Shown here one piece after another: positions 1 to 8,428 of a DNA stretch of 64,000 bases. Positions within the stretch are counted from its first letter, which is position 1; every line of letters begins with the position of its first letter. The notes beneath the pieces were generated by a model. It searched no databases and was not told where the DNA came from. It was given only the letters and a program-made list of their open reading frames with translations. Origin of the DNA: Gluconobacter sp. P1C6_b (GTDB taxonomy: Bacteria; Pseudomonadota; Alphaproteobacteria; Acetobacterales; Acetobacteraceae); contig NZ_JACRVU010000006.1 in NCBI RefSeq assembly GCF_018811945.1, positions 99,864-163,863 on the forward strand. Direction: 5' to 3'. A program made the position numbers and the translations under genes.

Positions 1-1122
1 CGTGATCTGATGGATCAGGGAACGGTTTGAGGTGGAAGGCGTCAGGTCTCCCGCATCAAGATTGAAAAACCAGTTCTCGCTGAACGCGCTCCCCGCTGCC
101 CCGCCGCCAAGGAAAACGGTCGGGGCGTTTCGCGCACTCCATACGGTGTCGAGCGTGGCCGTCTGGGGAACCTGACCACCGGCACCCGTCCCGATCCCGG
201 GAACGTCCCAGGCGTAGACGCTGATTGACGTGGCACCTGCTGCCGGCTGTGCGCTCACGAAACCCGCAAAAAGGTTCTTGAGCGGAAGCTGCCCGGTGAC
301 GGCTGTCGGCGTTAGCGCGGGATTCGGACTGTTTGTCGTGATGTACATGTTGGGGTGGATCTGCGCGGCCTGCGCTGCTGTCAGCGGTGTGGCGAGCTGC
401 ACGGATGTTGCCGTATAGCCTGTTGCCGTGAGGATGAGGCGTGCGGGCATGTTGCTGACGAGAATGCAGTTCGCAACAGTGTCATAGCCGCCAACGCCAA
501 CCACGGCACCTGCCCCCCTGCGGGGGTCCTGTTCGGAAATCGGATACTGCGAATTATAGACTGATCCGGTCATGGCCACGCCCATGCCACATCCGGTCGA
601 ATACGGGCCGTAAGGATCGGTCTGGACCAGAAGGGAACGGGGCATATAGGTGCCGTTATTTTCCCCGGTCGCCATCTGGCCGCCAAAAAGCGCGCTTTCG
701 TATCCTTGGGCAAAAACATCAACGGACTGGGCATTTTTCTGCCAGGTGCCCAGCCAGTCGGTTCCCGAGGTAAGAGGGCTCGTGACATCTCCCAGTGCGT
801 CGAGCGCGGCCACGCCATTGGCCACACTGACGGCCGATTTCTGGAGATAGTTCTCAAGAGTGCTGTCGGTTACGGCCGCCGCGCAGGGGACAGGATGGTT
901 GTGTGCGTCCAGTCCACAGGCCTGCACCGAAACGGTTGTGGCATGCCACTGCCCGTTCAGATCCTGATAGGCTCCTACGGTGGGTTTGCCTGTCGCATCC
1001 AGATTCGAAGTAATATTGACGGTATGGTAGTGATTGTCGGTAGCGCGATAAGTCTGTGGAATTATATCCGAAGCCAGAGCCGGGCTGGACAGCAGCACAC
1101 AAAAGAAAATAATTTTCTTCAA
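1..1122 (-). CDS. Large secreted protein of unknown function, partial (C-terminus outside window)
   Basis: I read this open frame by hand; it has no ATG at its head and no stop before the window edge. It starts with TTG at 1122-1120, preceded by TGAGGA at 1131-1136. The first residues, MKKIIFFCVLLSSPALA, form a typical Sec signal peptide. At least 374 codons are open without interruption. The mature part is rich in Gly, Thr, Ser, Asn and Ala with a few cysteines (near residues 80, 95, 207 and 245), which suits an extracellular or periplasmic beta-rich protein. I recognise no domain. A 269-bp gap separates it from ribH, so it is probably its own transcription unit. The existence of the gene is well supported; its function is unknown. 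Confidence 0.75.
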   Translation of the reverse strand, partial: MKKIIFFCVLLSSPALASDIIPQTYRATDNHYHTVNITSNLDATGKPTVGAYQDLNGQWHATTVSVQACGLDAHNHPVPCAAAVTDSTLENYLQKSAVSVANGVAALDALGDVTSPLTSGTDWLGTWQKNAQSVDVFAQGYESALFGGQMATGENNGTYMPRSLLVQTDPYGPYSTGCGMGVAMTGSVYNSQYPISEQDPRRGAGAVVGVGGYDTVANCILVSNMPARLILTATGYTATSVQLATPLTAAQAAQIHPNMYITTNSPNPALTPTAVTGQLPLKNLFAGFVSAQPAAGATSISVYAWDVPGIGTGAGGQVPQTATLDTVWSARNAPTVFLGGGAAGSAFSENWFFNLDAGDLTPSTSNRSLIHQIT

Positions 1123-1391
1123 AATTAAATTCCTCAATTTTCAGGAGGGCAATGTATCGACCTTGGCCCGCAAGCATCGGGAAGGGATATATGGTGTATT
1201 TCATGATTGTTTTGTGAAGGGGAAAATATCCCTTCTACATTAGGGAAATATAGCAAAAACTGCGTTCAATTGCAATTTTGTTGTGTTTTTCGAGTATTCC
1301 ATCAGCGTCCGGGAGCGTCTCGACTGCCGATGAGGATCATCCCTGATGGTAACGGAAGATAGTCCGCAAACCATCAGGGATCGGGACATGA
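1123..1391. other. Intergenic region with promoter-like AT-rich part and a 12-bp palindrome
   Basis: This gap holds the AT-rich upstream region of the left-edge gene (about 1190-1290). Next to ribH it carries a perfect 12-bp inverted repeat, ATCCCTGATGGT at 1339-1350 and ACCATCAGGGAT at 1370-1381. No ORF with a ribosome binding site is visible. Confidence 0.5.
1339..1381 (-). terminator. Hairpin after ribH, candidate terminator of the rib operon
   Basis: A 12-bp perfect stem with a 19-nt loop lies 10 bp beyond the ribH stop. No T-tract follows on the minus strand, so intrinsic termination is doubtful; it could instead stabilise the 3' end of the mRNA. Confidence 0.4.
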
Positions 1392-1871
1392 TCAGGGCTG
1401 GCCGGGAACGTTGCGCAGGAAGGCCACGCTTTCGACGCAGGCGGCGGCGGCTTCGCGGCCCTTGTTTTCGGCATCCTTGCGGGAACGGTCCACGGCCTGC
1501 TGTTCGGTATAGGTCGTGAGGATTCCGAAGGCGATCGGCACTTCGGTCGCAAGCTGGGCCTGCATGATGCCGATGGTCGCGCCCAGTGAGATGAACTCGA
1601 AATGCGCAGTGTCGCCCTTGATAACGCAGCCGAGGCAGATCACGCCTTCATACTGGCCCGACTTCGCCAGACGCTGGGCCAGAAGTGGCAGTTCGAAAGC
1701 GCCGGGCGCGTCATAGACATCCACATCCGTGATGCCGCGCTCTTCCAGCCATTCGAGCGAACCGTTTTTCAGGCCGCCCGTGATGTTCGTATTGAAGCGG
1801 CTGACCACGATGGCCATTTTCGGCGCGGGCGAGAGACGCAGGTCGGGGGCTACGGGGATGTGCTTGCTCAT
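1392..1871 (-). CDS. ribH: 6,7-dimethyl-8-ribityllumazine synthase
   Basis: RibH condenses 5-amino-6-ribitylamino-uracil with 3,4-dihydroxy-2-butanone 4-phosphate to give lumazine, the penultimate step of riboflavin synthesis in the cytosol. The 159 residues match the usual family length. Visible motifs are SRFN near residue 24, DAPGAFELPLLAQRL (54-68) and GCVIKGDTAHFEF (81-93), in which His90 is the conserved catalytic histidine. It is the last gene of ribD-ribE-ribBA-ribH; its ATG overlaps the ribBA stop by 4 bases, so translation is probably coupled. Expression should follow the FMN riboswitch upstream of ribD. Confidence 0.96.
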   Translation of the reverse strand: MSKHIPVAPDLRLSPAPKMAIVVSRFNTNITGGLKNGSLEWLEERGITDVDVYDAPGAFELPLLAQRLAKSGQYEGVICLGCVIKGDTAHFEFISLGATIGIMQAQLATEVPIAFGILTTYTEQQAVDRSRKDAENKGREAAAACVESVAFLRNVPGQP

Positions 1872-3121
1872 GCCGGCTGTTCCTGAAGGAAATGGCCCAT
1901 CCGCGTGCGTTTGGTCGCAAGATAGGCGCGATTGAAAGGATTGGCCTCGATTTCCAGCCGCTCGCTGGATTTCACGTCAAAGCCGAAGCGGACCAGGTTG
2001 GATTCCTTGTCCGGATTGTTCGTCAGAAGGCGGAGCGCACTTACGCCAAGATGGCGCAGAAGATCAGCCGCTGCATCCCATTCGCGGGCATCGGCAGGCA
2101 GGCCGAGGGCCTCATTGGCCTCCACCGTGTCCATACCGTGGTCCTGAAGCTCGTAGGCGCGGATTTTGTTGGCCAACCCGATCCCGCGTCCTTCATGGCC
2201 CCGCAGATAGACCAGCACGCCGGACTCCGACGCCGAAATCCGCTCCAGAGCCTCGCGGAGCTGCGCGCCGCAGTCGCAGCGCAGGGAGCCGAGCGCATCG
2301 CCCGTCACACATTCGGAGTGCAGTCGGATCAACGGCACGCCCTTGGACGGATCGCCCTTCACCAGCGCGACATGCTCCACACCATCAACGGCACGGAAGG
2401 CATGGATGCGCAGATCATGACCGCCGAAAATGCTCGGCAGGGCGGAGTTCGCCACCATCTCGCCTGCGGGCGGGACGGGCGTGCAGATCAGGTCATGGCC
2501 CGCGACGGGCCCACGGCCATGCTCGCGGCACCAGTCCTGAAGGTCTGCGATGCTGACCACGGGCATGTTGTGCCTTGCCGCATATTTTCGCAGTTCCGGA
2601 AGGCGCATCATGCTGCCGTCATCGGCCATGATCTCGCAGATCACGCCAGCCGGTTCCAGCCCGGCCAGACGCGCAATGTCGATGGAGCCTTCAGTATGCC
2701 CGTTGCGGCCCAGAACGCCTTCCGGATGGGCGCGGAGCGGGAAGATATGGCCGGGCGAGACGACGTCGTCTGGTGTTGCGGCTGGATTGGCTGCGACGAC
2801 GATCGTACGGGCGCGGTCGGCGGCGGAAATGCCGGTTGTCACGCCCGTTGCCGCTTCAATCGAAACTGTGAAGGCCGTGCCGCGTGGGTCGCGGTTGCGC
2901 GTGACCATGGGGGGCAGGCCAAGACGGTCCACCTGTTCGGCTTCCAGCGGCAGGCAGACCAGTCCGCGCGCCTCACGGACCATGAAGTTGATGGCTTCCG
3001 GCGTGGCGAACTGTGCCGCCATGACCAGATCGCCTTCGTTCTCACGGTTCTCGTCATCGACCATGACGACCATGCCGCCAGCGCGGATGGCCTCGATGGC
3101 GGCTTTCAGGGACGGCTTCAT
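1868..3121 (-). CDS. ribBA: Bifunctional 3,4-dihydroxy-2-butanone 4-phosphate synthase / GTP cyclohydrolase II
   Basis: This 417-residue protein fuses the two entry reactions of riboflavin synthesis. The N-terminal half (about 1-205) is the DHBP synthase, with DDENRENEGDL near residue 22 and GHTEGSID near 140; the usual family form is GHTEA, so the Gly is a small variation. The C-terminal half is GTP cyclohydrolase II, with the zinc cysteines in SEC and RCDCG and the catalytic segment GHEGRGIGLANKIRAYELQD. Both active sites look complete, although C-terminal domains of alphaproteobacterial RibBA proteins are not always active. It overlaps ribE upstream and ribH downstream by 4 bases each. Confidence 0.96.
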   Translation of the reverse strand: MKPSLKAAIEAIRAGGMVVMVDDENRENEGDLVMAAQFATPEAINFMVREARGLVCLPLEAEQVDRLGLPPMVTRNRDPRGTAFTVSIEAATGVTTGISAADRARTIVVAANPAATPDDVVSPGHIFPLRAHPEGVLGRNGHTEGSIDIARLAGLEPAGVICEIMADDGSMMRLPELRKYAARHNMPVVSIADLQDWCREHGRGPVAGHDLICTPVPPAGEMVANSALPSIFGGHDLRIHAFRAVDGVEHVALVKGDPSKGVPLIRLHSECVTGDALGSLRCDCGAQLREALERISASESGVLVYLRGHEGRGIGLANKIRAYELQDHGMDTVEANEALGLPADAREWDAAADLLRHLGVSALRLLTNNPDKESNLVRFGFDVKSSERLEIEANPFNRAYLATKRTRMGHFLQEQPA

Positions 3122-3756
3122 GAGGCCACCTTTCCAAGGCTGGGGGAGAACCGCAGCAGGTTCTCGACATATTTGGAGAGCACATCGACTTCCACATCCA
3201 TCCGGTCCCCGACCGACAGGGTGGACAGGTTGGTATGTTCCCAGGTGTGCGGGATGATCGTCAGGCCGACTTCGAATCCGGCCTGATTGCCGCGTGTGAT
3301 GTCGTCATGCAGCTCGTTCACCGTCAGGCTGATGCCGTCGAAGGTGATGGATCCTTTTTCCACGACATACTGACGTAGGGCCTGCGGGACGAATACGCGC
3401 AGGGCATAGGAATCGCCGGCTTTTTCGACGCTCGCGAGGGTCGCCACGCCATCCACATGGCCCTGTACGATATGGCCTGAAAGGCGCGTGCTGGCGGCAA
3501 CGGCACGTTCCAGATTGACGCGTGATCCGGTCTTTAGCTGATCCAGCGGGGTCCGGGACAGGGTCTCGCCGCTGAGATGAAACGTTGCCACGCCTGCCGC
3601 ATCGAAGGTCTCGACTGTCAGACATACGCCGTTCACGGCCACGCTCTCGCCGAGTTCCAGATCGGGGAAGCCTGTCTCCACGGTCAGGTCCATTGCCCTG
3701 TCACGGACGCAAGCGGAGCGGACGGTTCCCAGACGCTCTATGATTCCAGAGAACAT
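3118..3756 (-). CDS. ribE: Riboflavin synthase, alpha chain
   Basis: RibE dismutates two lumazine molecules to riboflavin and the ribityl-pyrimidine. The protein has 212 residues, the family length, with two lumazine-binding repeats. It opens with the diagnostic MFSGIIERLGTV and carries SVAVNGVCLTVE in repeat one, GHIVQGHVDG at the domain junction and SITFDGISLTVNEL in repeat two. It overlaps ribD by 19 bases and ribBA by 4 bases, so the four rib genes form one tightly packed operon. Confidence 0.96.
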   Translation of the reverse strand: MFSGIIERLGTVRSACVRDRAMDLTVETGFPDLELGESVAVNGVCLTVETFDAAGVATFHLSGETLSRTPLDQLKTGSRVNLERAVAASTRLSGHIVQGHVDGVATLASVEKAGDSYALRVFVPQALRQYVVEKGSITFDGISLTVNELHDDITRGNQAGFEVGLTIIPHTWEHTNLSTLSVGDRMDVEVDVLSKYVENLLRFSPSLGKVAS

Positions 3757-4772
3757 ACGTTTTCCCTCAGCAGTCGCAGCGGGCTCTCGTCCCGCGATTT
3801 CAGGTCGATGCGGTCAGCGCCCGCAGTTTTGTGAATGGTGAGCCAGTCGTCCCACAGCCCGGCTTCGGTCACGGCTGCCAGCAGAGCAGGACCGGCCTCG
3901 ATCATCGCCCAGTTCACACCCCGCTCCGCCAGCATGGCGGGGATGGAGAGCAGATCGGAGCTGGAAATGACATCGAACCCGGCCTCCGTCATCTCGGCAA
4001 CCCAGTCTGCCGGAAGGCGGGCGTGGCGGTCGCAGACGACGAGCAGGCGTGGCGTGCGACCATCATGGTCAGGAACATGCCGGACCGTGAAGCGCGGACG
4101 GTCCGCCAGAACGGTGCCGACACCCGTGATGATCGCATCCGTCGCCCGGCGCAGGCGGTGTGCGAGGGTGAGCGAGTCCGGGGATGTGAAGGTTTTCTGT
4201 CCCGGCGGCGGCACCATGGAACCGTGTTCGTCCAGCGCCTGTTTGACGCTGATCCAGGGGCGGCGCCGGACGACACGGCTTGCGAAAGGCGCCAGAAGGG
4301 CCCGGCAGTCCCGGGCCAGATCAGCCATGTCCGGCCGGTGGGCCAGCATGACCACACGCTTTCCACCGGGCATTTCGCGCAGTCGCGACGCCCCACCGGC
4401 AGCCTGCGGGTTTGGATCGGCCGCACCGATCCAGACCTCGCGGACAGGGCTGTTGCGCAGGGCCTCGCTGCATGGCGGGGTGCGCCCGGTGTGGTTGCAG
4501 GGCTCCAGCGTCACGAGGGCCACGCATGCCTGATCCAGCACACCTGCCGTCCGGGCCTGCGCCAGAGCCATGGCTTCGGCATGAGGCTGTCCAACGCGCG
4601 GATGGACGCCGACCGTAAGGATACGACCGTCCGCATCCAGAAGCGCACAGCCGACAGACGGATTGGGGGCCGTGGCGCCGAAAGTGTCGACAGCCTGCGC
4701 GATGGCCGCATGAAAGCCATGGCGGATCGCGGTCAGCGAAACTGTGTCGGAAAGGGTAGTCTGGTCAGCCAA
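3738..4772 (-). CDS. ribD: Bifunctional pyrimidine deaminase / reductase
   Basis: RibD deaminates and then reduces the pyrimidine product of GTP cyclohydrolase II. The deaminase domain (about 15-150) shows the zinc site His64-Ala-Glu66 and Pro91-Cys92 with Cys101 in PCNHTGRTPPC. The reductase domain follows, with RPWISVKQALD and a GVGTVLADRPRFTVR segment. The 344-residue frame starts with TTG at 4772, as there is no in-frame ATG before the conserved region; a short hairpin, GTCCCG/CGGGAC, lies just upstream. First gene of the rib operon, with the FMN riboswitch about 120 bp upstream. Confidence 0.94.
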   Translation of the reverse strand: MADQTTLSDTVSLTAIRHGFHAAIAQAVDTFGATAPNPSVGCALLDADGRILTVGVHPRVGQPHAEAMALAQARTAGVLDQACVALVTLEPCNHTGRTPPCSEALRNSPVREVWIGAADPNPQAAGGASRLREMPGGKRVVMLAHRPDMADLARDCRALLAPFASRVVRRRPWISVKQALDEHGSMVPPPGQKTFTSPDSLTLAHRLRRATDAIITGVGTVLADRPRFTVRHVPDHDGRTPRLLVVCDRHARLPADWVAEMTEAGFDVISSSDLLSIPAMLAERGVNWAMIEAGPALLAAVTEAGLWDDWLTIHKTAGADRIDLKSRDESPLRLLRENVCSLES

Positions 4773-4782
4773 GTTGCGTCTT

Positions 4783-4801
4783 CTGGTCCCGTTACAGTCG
4801 G
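4783..4801 (-). promoter_or_regulatory. Hairpin directly upstream of the ribD TTG start
   Basis: GTCCCG-ACTGTAA-CGGGAC on the minus strand forms a 6-bp stem ending about 10 bases before the ribD start, where a ribosome would bind. It could be part of the riboswitch expression platform. This is an inference from position only. Confidence 0.35.
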
Positions 4802-4891
4802 GACGCCCGCAAGGCGCACGCCGCCCTCAGCCGATACGGACCACAGGCCGGGCAAAGGGCACCCGAACCTGTCCGTCACCGGACAAGTGCT

Positions 4892-5044
4892 GCGTTCTCT
4901 TCCATCCGGACTCTAACCGTCGGCCCCGGAGTCTCACCGGATCTGCTTGTCCCTTCCGGACCGAAATCCGGAAGGCGCTCGCGGGCTGAGGCGGAGAAAT
5001 CCGCCAATACCGCCGGTGGGGAATTTCACCCCGCCCTGAGAACG
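4892..5044 (-). ncRNA. FMN riboswitch (RFN element)
   Basis: Read on the minus strand, the segment contains the conserved RFN blocks in order: CAGGGCGGGGTGAAATTCCC, CACCGGCGGTA, a variable hairpin (TTCCGGATTTCGGTCCGGAA), GATCCGGTGAGACTCCGG, GCCGACGGTTAGAGTC and CGGATGGAAGAGAACG. The ends pair as CGTTCTC with GAGAACG to close P1. It lies in the 5' leader of ribD and should repress the rib operon when FMN is abundant. No clear intrinsic terminator with a T-tract lies between it and ribD, so control of translation is the more likely mode. Confidence 0.95.
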
Positions 5045-5060
5045 TCTTTGTTCAATGGAA

Positions 5061-5090
5061 ACTATGGGACTGTCCTGCGGTGAATGACAA
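5061..5090 (-). promoter_or_regulatory. Candidate sigma-70-type promoter of the rib operon
   Basis: On the minus strand TTGTCA (5085-5090) and CATAGT (5061-5066) are spaced by 18 bases. The -10 box ends about 16 bases before the first base of the FMN riboswitch, which is the expected geometry for a transcript that starts with the aptamer. Confidence 0.5.
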
Positions 5091-5168
5091 GTAAAAATCC
5101 ATACGCCGCCTTTCACCTGAAGGAGAGGCTATCGGGAGGGATGCCAGAATCAGGGTGGAAGGAAGCAC

Positions 5169-5200
5169 AAAAAAAGCCGCCGGTTGGAGACCGGCGGCTT
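5169..5200 (-). terminator. Intrinsic terminator of the entericidin-like gene
   Basis: On the minus strand AAGCCGCCGGT and ACCGGCGGCTT form an 11-bp GC-rich stem with a 5-nt loop, followed directly by a T run (5169-5173). It lies 28 bp beyond the stop of the small lipoprotein gene. Confidence 0.9.
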
Positions 5201-5227
5201 TGAAACCCCGAAAAGGGTTCAGGATGC

Positions 5228-5419
5228 TCAGTGCGTGGAAGCGTTCGTGTTGCGCTGGATTGCGTCCTGTGTCGCACCCGCCCCACGGGAGACGTTGTGG
5301 CCGATGGAACTCACATCCTGACCGGCACCGTGAACGGTATTGCAGGCCGAGAGTGAAACACCTGCACCGGACAGGAGCGCCAGAGACAGGGCAAGGCGTG
5401 CGATGGATTTGGTGGACAT
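5228..5419 (-). CDS. Entericidin-like small lipoprotein
   Basis: The 63-residue product has a lipoprotein signal peptide ending in the lipobox LSAC (Cys26). A short mature part follows, NTVHGAGQDVSSIGHNVS, which is the signature of the entericidin A/B family. These are tiny outer-envelope lipoproteins; in E. coli the pair acts as toxin and antidote under starvation, but single copies are common in Alphaproteobacteria and may simply respond to envelope stress. No partner gene is seen here. AGAGG lies about 10 bases before the ATG and a strong terminator follows, so it is a monocistronic gene, divergent from the photolyase gene. Confidence 0.88.
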   Translation of the reverse strand: MSTKSIARLALSLALLSGAGVSLSACNTVHGAGQDVSSIGHNVSRGAGATQDAIQRNTNASTH

Positions 5420-5619
5420 AGGTAAAAATCCTCTAGAGAGCGTTTTGCCTTGTAAACGACATCCGATGACAATGGTTCACAGCAGGAAGAGAAATTTTTT
5501 CTCAGGTAATGAGCCTCTTGGACCGGGAAAATGACTTGATGCCGTTCTGACGCGGCTCATTCTGAACGACCTGTGCCGTCACGCGCTTTATGAAATGTTT
5601 TCCCCTGCTGTGAGGATCC

Positions 5620-7059
5620 ATGTCCAGTTCCCAGAACCGCCCTGCCATCGTCTGGTTTCGAGACGATCTGCGCATGGCAGACCATCCTGCCCTGCATGAA
5701 GCCGCTGCTTCCGGCCGACCGCTGATCTGTCTCTACATTCTTGATGATGTCACGCCGGCACTCCACCCTCTCGGAGCGGCTGCACGCTGGTGGCTTCATG
5801 GGGCGCTGGCTGATCTGCGACGGAACCTGGAAAAGCAGGGTGGGACGCTGCTGACGCTTTCCGGCTCGGCTGAAAAACTGCTTCCGCAGCTCGCGAAACA
5901 GACGGATGCGGTCTTTGTCCACTGGCATCATCGTCTGCATGAACGGGAGAGGGCACAGGATGACCGCATCCGGAGGACGCTGGAAGACCAGGGATGTGAG
6001 GTCCATGCGCAGTGGGGCACGGTTCTGGTCGATCCGGACACCGTGCAGACGAAGCAGGGCGGATTCTACAAGGTCTGCGGGTCGTTCTGGAAAGCGCTTC
6101 AGACCCATGCCGTTCCCGAACCGCTCGAAGCACCGTCCCGCCTGTCGTTCCACGCCGTGCCGGACACCATCCAGTCCGATGCCCGGCTGAACGAGGACAG
6201 CCTCTATCCGCAGGGGCCGGACTGGGCGGCGGGTTTTCGCAAAACCTGGGAGCCGGGCGAGGCCGAAGGGCAGGAGCATCTTGAAGATTTTCTAAAGGAT
6301 TTCGTCGCAGACTATCCCAGAGGCCGGGACCGGGTGGCGGAGGAAGGAACGTCCCGCCTGTCGCCCTATCTCGCCTCCGGTGCGGTATCGCCCCGGCAGG
6401 TCTGGGCCGCGCTTCAGAAGCACGGCGCGCATACGGAAGGACCGCGGATCTTCCTGTCGGAACTCGGCTGGCGGGAGTTTGCCCGCTACACGCTGTATCA
6501 TCTGCCGAAACTGCCGTTTGAAAATCTCAGCCCCAGATTTTCCGGAATGCGCTGGCGGAAGAGTGCGGCCGATCTGAGAGCCTGGCAGCGCGGGCAGACA
6601 GGGGTGCCGATCGTGGATGCCGGGATGCGTCAGCTCTGGCAGACCGGCTGGATGCACAACAGAGCGCGTATGATCGTCGGGTCTTTCCTGACGAAGCACC
6701 TTCTGATCGACTGGAAGGAGGGAGAAGCCTGGTTCCGCGATACGCTGGTGGATGCGGATTTCGCCAACAATGCCATGAACTGGCAGTGGGTGGCCGGTAC
6801 GGGCATTGAGGCCACGCCGTTCTTCCGGATTTTCAATCCCACGCGGCAGGCGGAGAAGTTCGATCCGGATGGCGACTATATCCGCCAGTGGGTTCCCGAA
6901 TTGCGTCGCCTTTCCGGCCGGGCACTGTTCGAACCCTGGGGCGCGGGAGACGGGGATCTGCGAAGAGGGGGCGTCGTGCTGGGCAGGACCTATCCCCACC
7001 CCATCGTCGATCTGAAGGACGGGCGGGATCGCGCCCTTCAGGCGTTCAGGGCCCTTTGA
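5620..7059 (+). CDS. phrB: Deoxyribodipyrimidine photolyase
   Basis: This is a flavin-dependent repair enzyme that splits cyclobutane pyrimidine dimers under blue light. The 479 residues match class I photolyases. The N-terminal alpha/beta antenna domain opens with AIVWFRDDLRMADHPAL. The C-terminal FAD domain carries GWREFARYTLYH, WQRGQTGVPIVDAGMRQLW, TGWMHNRARMIVGSFLTKHL and NAMNWQWVAGTGIEATPFFR, the usual FAD- and lesion-binding segments. GAGGAT lies 6 bases before the ATG. It is a single gene, divergent from the entericidin-like gene, and faces the coiled-coil gene. Confidence 0.95.
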   Translation: MSSSQNRPAIVWFRDDLRMADHPALHEAAASGRPLICLYILDDVTPALHPLGAAARWWLHGALADLRRNLEKQGGTLLTLSGSAEKLLPQLAKQTDAVFVHWHHRLHERERAQDDRIRRTLEDQGCEVHAQWGTVLVDPDTVQTKQGGFYKVCGSFWKALQTHAVPEPLEAPSRLSFHAVPDTIQSDARLNEDSLYPQGPDWAAGFRKTWEPGEAEGQEHLEDFLKDFVADYPRGRDRVAEEGTSRLSPYLASGAVSPRQVWAALQKHGAHTEGPRIFLSELGWREFARYTLYHLPKLPFENLSPRFSGMRWRKSAADLRAWQRGQTGVPIVDAGMRQLWQTGWMHNRARMIVGSFLTKHLLIDWKEGEAWFRDTLVDADFANNAMNWQWVAGTGIEATPFFRIFNPTRQAEKFDPDGDYIRQWVPELRRLSGRALFEPWGAGDGDLRRGGVVLGRTYPHPIVDLKDGRDRALQAFRAL

Positions 7060-7065
7060 AACCCT

Positions 7066-7093
7066 GAAAATCCGGCCCCGTCAGAGGGGCCGG
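7066..7093 (-). terminator. Intrinsic terminator of the coiled-coil protein gene
   Basis: CCGGCCCC (7072-7079) pairs with GGGGCCGG (7086-7093) around a 6-nt loop. On the minus strand the stem is followed by ATTTT, so it fits the leftward gene better than phrB; on the plus strand no T run follows. Confidence 0.75.
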
Positions 7094-7103
7094 AGCGAGC
7101 GGA

Positions 7104-7559
7104 TCAGAGACCACCGTTGAGGAAGTTGTTCACGTCGCCGCGCGTCTTGGTGCCCAGAGCGTTGACGCGGTCGCGCTGTTCCTGCGGCGCGTTCTTGAGC
7201 TGCTGCAGGCGCTGGGTCTGCTGGTCGCGCATGCTCGTCAGTCTGGACTGCTCGCTGGTGATTTGCTTCTGCAGGCGTGCCTGCTGGTTGGCGGGGGCGT
7301 TTGTATATTTGTCCTTCAGGTCCTGGATCCGCTTTTCACGGGCGGCCTGCGCGTCCTGGGACTGCTTCTGGTAGTTCTGGACCCTGCTGTTCAGGCAGTC
7401 TTCCCGCTGTGCCAGACGACCGAGGACGCCGGTCTGACCATTCTGCTGGCAGGTGCTCGAAGTCGTGCTGTCCGCTGCATGGGCCTGCGGCGCGAGGGAA
7501 ACCGCGCCGGCAATCAGTCCTGCGGCAAGCATCGAGCGGGAAAAGGGGGTGAAGTTCAT
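7104..7559 (-). CDS. Periplasmic coiled-coil protein of unknown function
   Basis: The product has 151 residues when started at the ATG at 7559, where AGGAG lies 5 bases upstream; a longer frame from 7595 has no such site. The signal peptide runs to about residue 28 (SLAPQAHA). The mature part contains one cysteine pair (STCQQ and EDCLN) and a long Gln/Arg/Lys-rich helix (about 60-135) that should form a coiled coil. I recognise no named family. It lies 73 bp downstream of the FNR-type regulator gene on the same strand, but its own ribosome binding site and terminator suggest it can be expressed alone. Confidence 0.8.
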   Translation of the reverse strand: MNFTPFSRSMLAAGLIAGAVSLAPQAHAADSTTSSTCQQNGQTGVLGRLAQREDCLNSRVQNYQKQSQDAQAAREKRIQDLKDKYTNAPANQQARLQKQITSEQSRLTSMRDQQTQRLQQLKNAPQEQRDRVNALGTKTRGDVNNFLNGGL

Positions 7560-7632
7560 AAAATCTCCTGTAAACGGATCACTAAAACAGAGCACGCCCT
7601 GATGGCGGGAATGTGGCCTCTTCCGAAAAGGC

Positions 7633-8355
7633 CTATTCCATGCCCTCGGCGATCATCGATATCCGTTCGGGGGCCAGTAACGTGATATGGGTAATGCTTC
7701 GGATATTGATAAGTTTCTCTTTTTTGAATGCGCTGAGGATCCGGCTGACTGTCTCAATAGTGAGTCCGAGATAATCCGCAATATCAGTGCGGGGCATCGG
7801 TAGATCGAGTTCGATCGGGTGGGACGGGTCCGGCCTGTCCAGATGGGAGCAGCGTTCGATCAGGAAGGTGGCTACGCGCTCACGGGCCGTCTTGCGTCCC
7901 AGAAGAGTCATGCGGGCCTGCATCAGGGCCAGCTCGCGGGAGGCTTCCTCGCGCAGGCGGTGTTCGAGGCTGGGGAACCGTTCGGTCAGGCGCTGCATGC
8001 CGGCATGGGGGAAGCGGCAGAGCGTGGCGCCGCCGAGAGCCTCGGCCCCGAAGGCATAGCTGGTGGAGGCGGCAAGTCCCAGGAAGTCCCCGCCTTCCGC
8101 AAAGCCGGTGATTTGACGCCGGCCATCCGGAAGAAGGGTGAAGAGTTTGACCCGCCCGCCGGTCACGACAAAGAAATCATTGGCCGGTGCACCTTCCTCG
8201 ATAAAGGAACGGCCGTCCGCGACTGTCATGCGGGAAGATTCATTGGCAAGAATGGCCAGGTCACAGTCGTCAATGCTGTTGCAGATACTCAGACGCCGCC
8301 CCACGCAATGGGCGCATCGATCATGGACATCCTCTGGACTATGTGACGCTGACAT
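7633..8355 (-). CDS. goxR: FNR-type Crp/Fnr family regulator, GoxR-like
   Basis: This is a transcription factor with an N-terminal cysteine cluster, a cyclic-nucleotide-like beta-roll (about 30-135), a dimer helix and a C-terminal winged helix. Counting from ATG 8355 (240 residues), Cys14, Cys17 and Cys25 plus central Cys113 reproduce the four [4Fe-4S] ligands of FNR. The recognition helix reads ETVSR (201-205), which keeps the Glu, Ser and Arg that read TTGAT half-sites in FNR. Gluconobacter oxydans has a described FNR-type regulator, GoxR, that this resembles. A GTG at 8406 would add 17 residues; the ATG has GGGG 7 bases upstream. A near-consensus FNR box lies 74 bp upstream. Confidence 0.88.
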   Translation of the reverse strand: MSASHSPEDVHDRCAHCVGRRLSICNSIDDCDLAILANESSRMTVADGRSFIEEGAPANDFFVVTGGRVKLFTLLPDGRRQITGFAEGGDFLGLAASTSYAFGAEALGGATLCRFPHAGMQRLTERFPSLEHRLREEASRELALMQARMTLLGRKTARERVATFLIERCSHLDRPDPSHPIELDLPMPRTDIADYLGLTIETVSRILSAFKKEKLINIRSITHITLLAPERISMIAEGME

Positions 8356-8428
8356 GATGAACCCCGTTTGCGTTGTGCTGACCTCAGCCTGAAGACTTTC
8401 AGCCACACTACCACATAATTTACCAGAC

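Noticed and set aside
1892..3286. 464-codon plus-strand ORF
   Set aside because: It is the antisense shadow of ribBA and ribE, which have complete active-site motifs.
5228..5419. Entericidin toxin-antidote pair
   Set aside because: Only one entericidin-like gene is present; a second copy was not found on either strand nearby.
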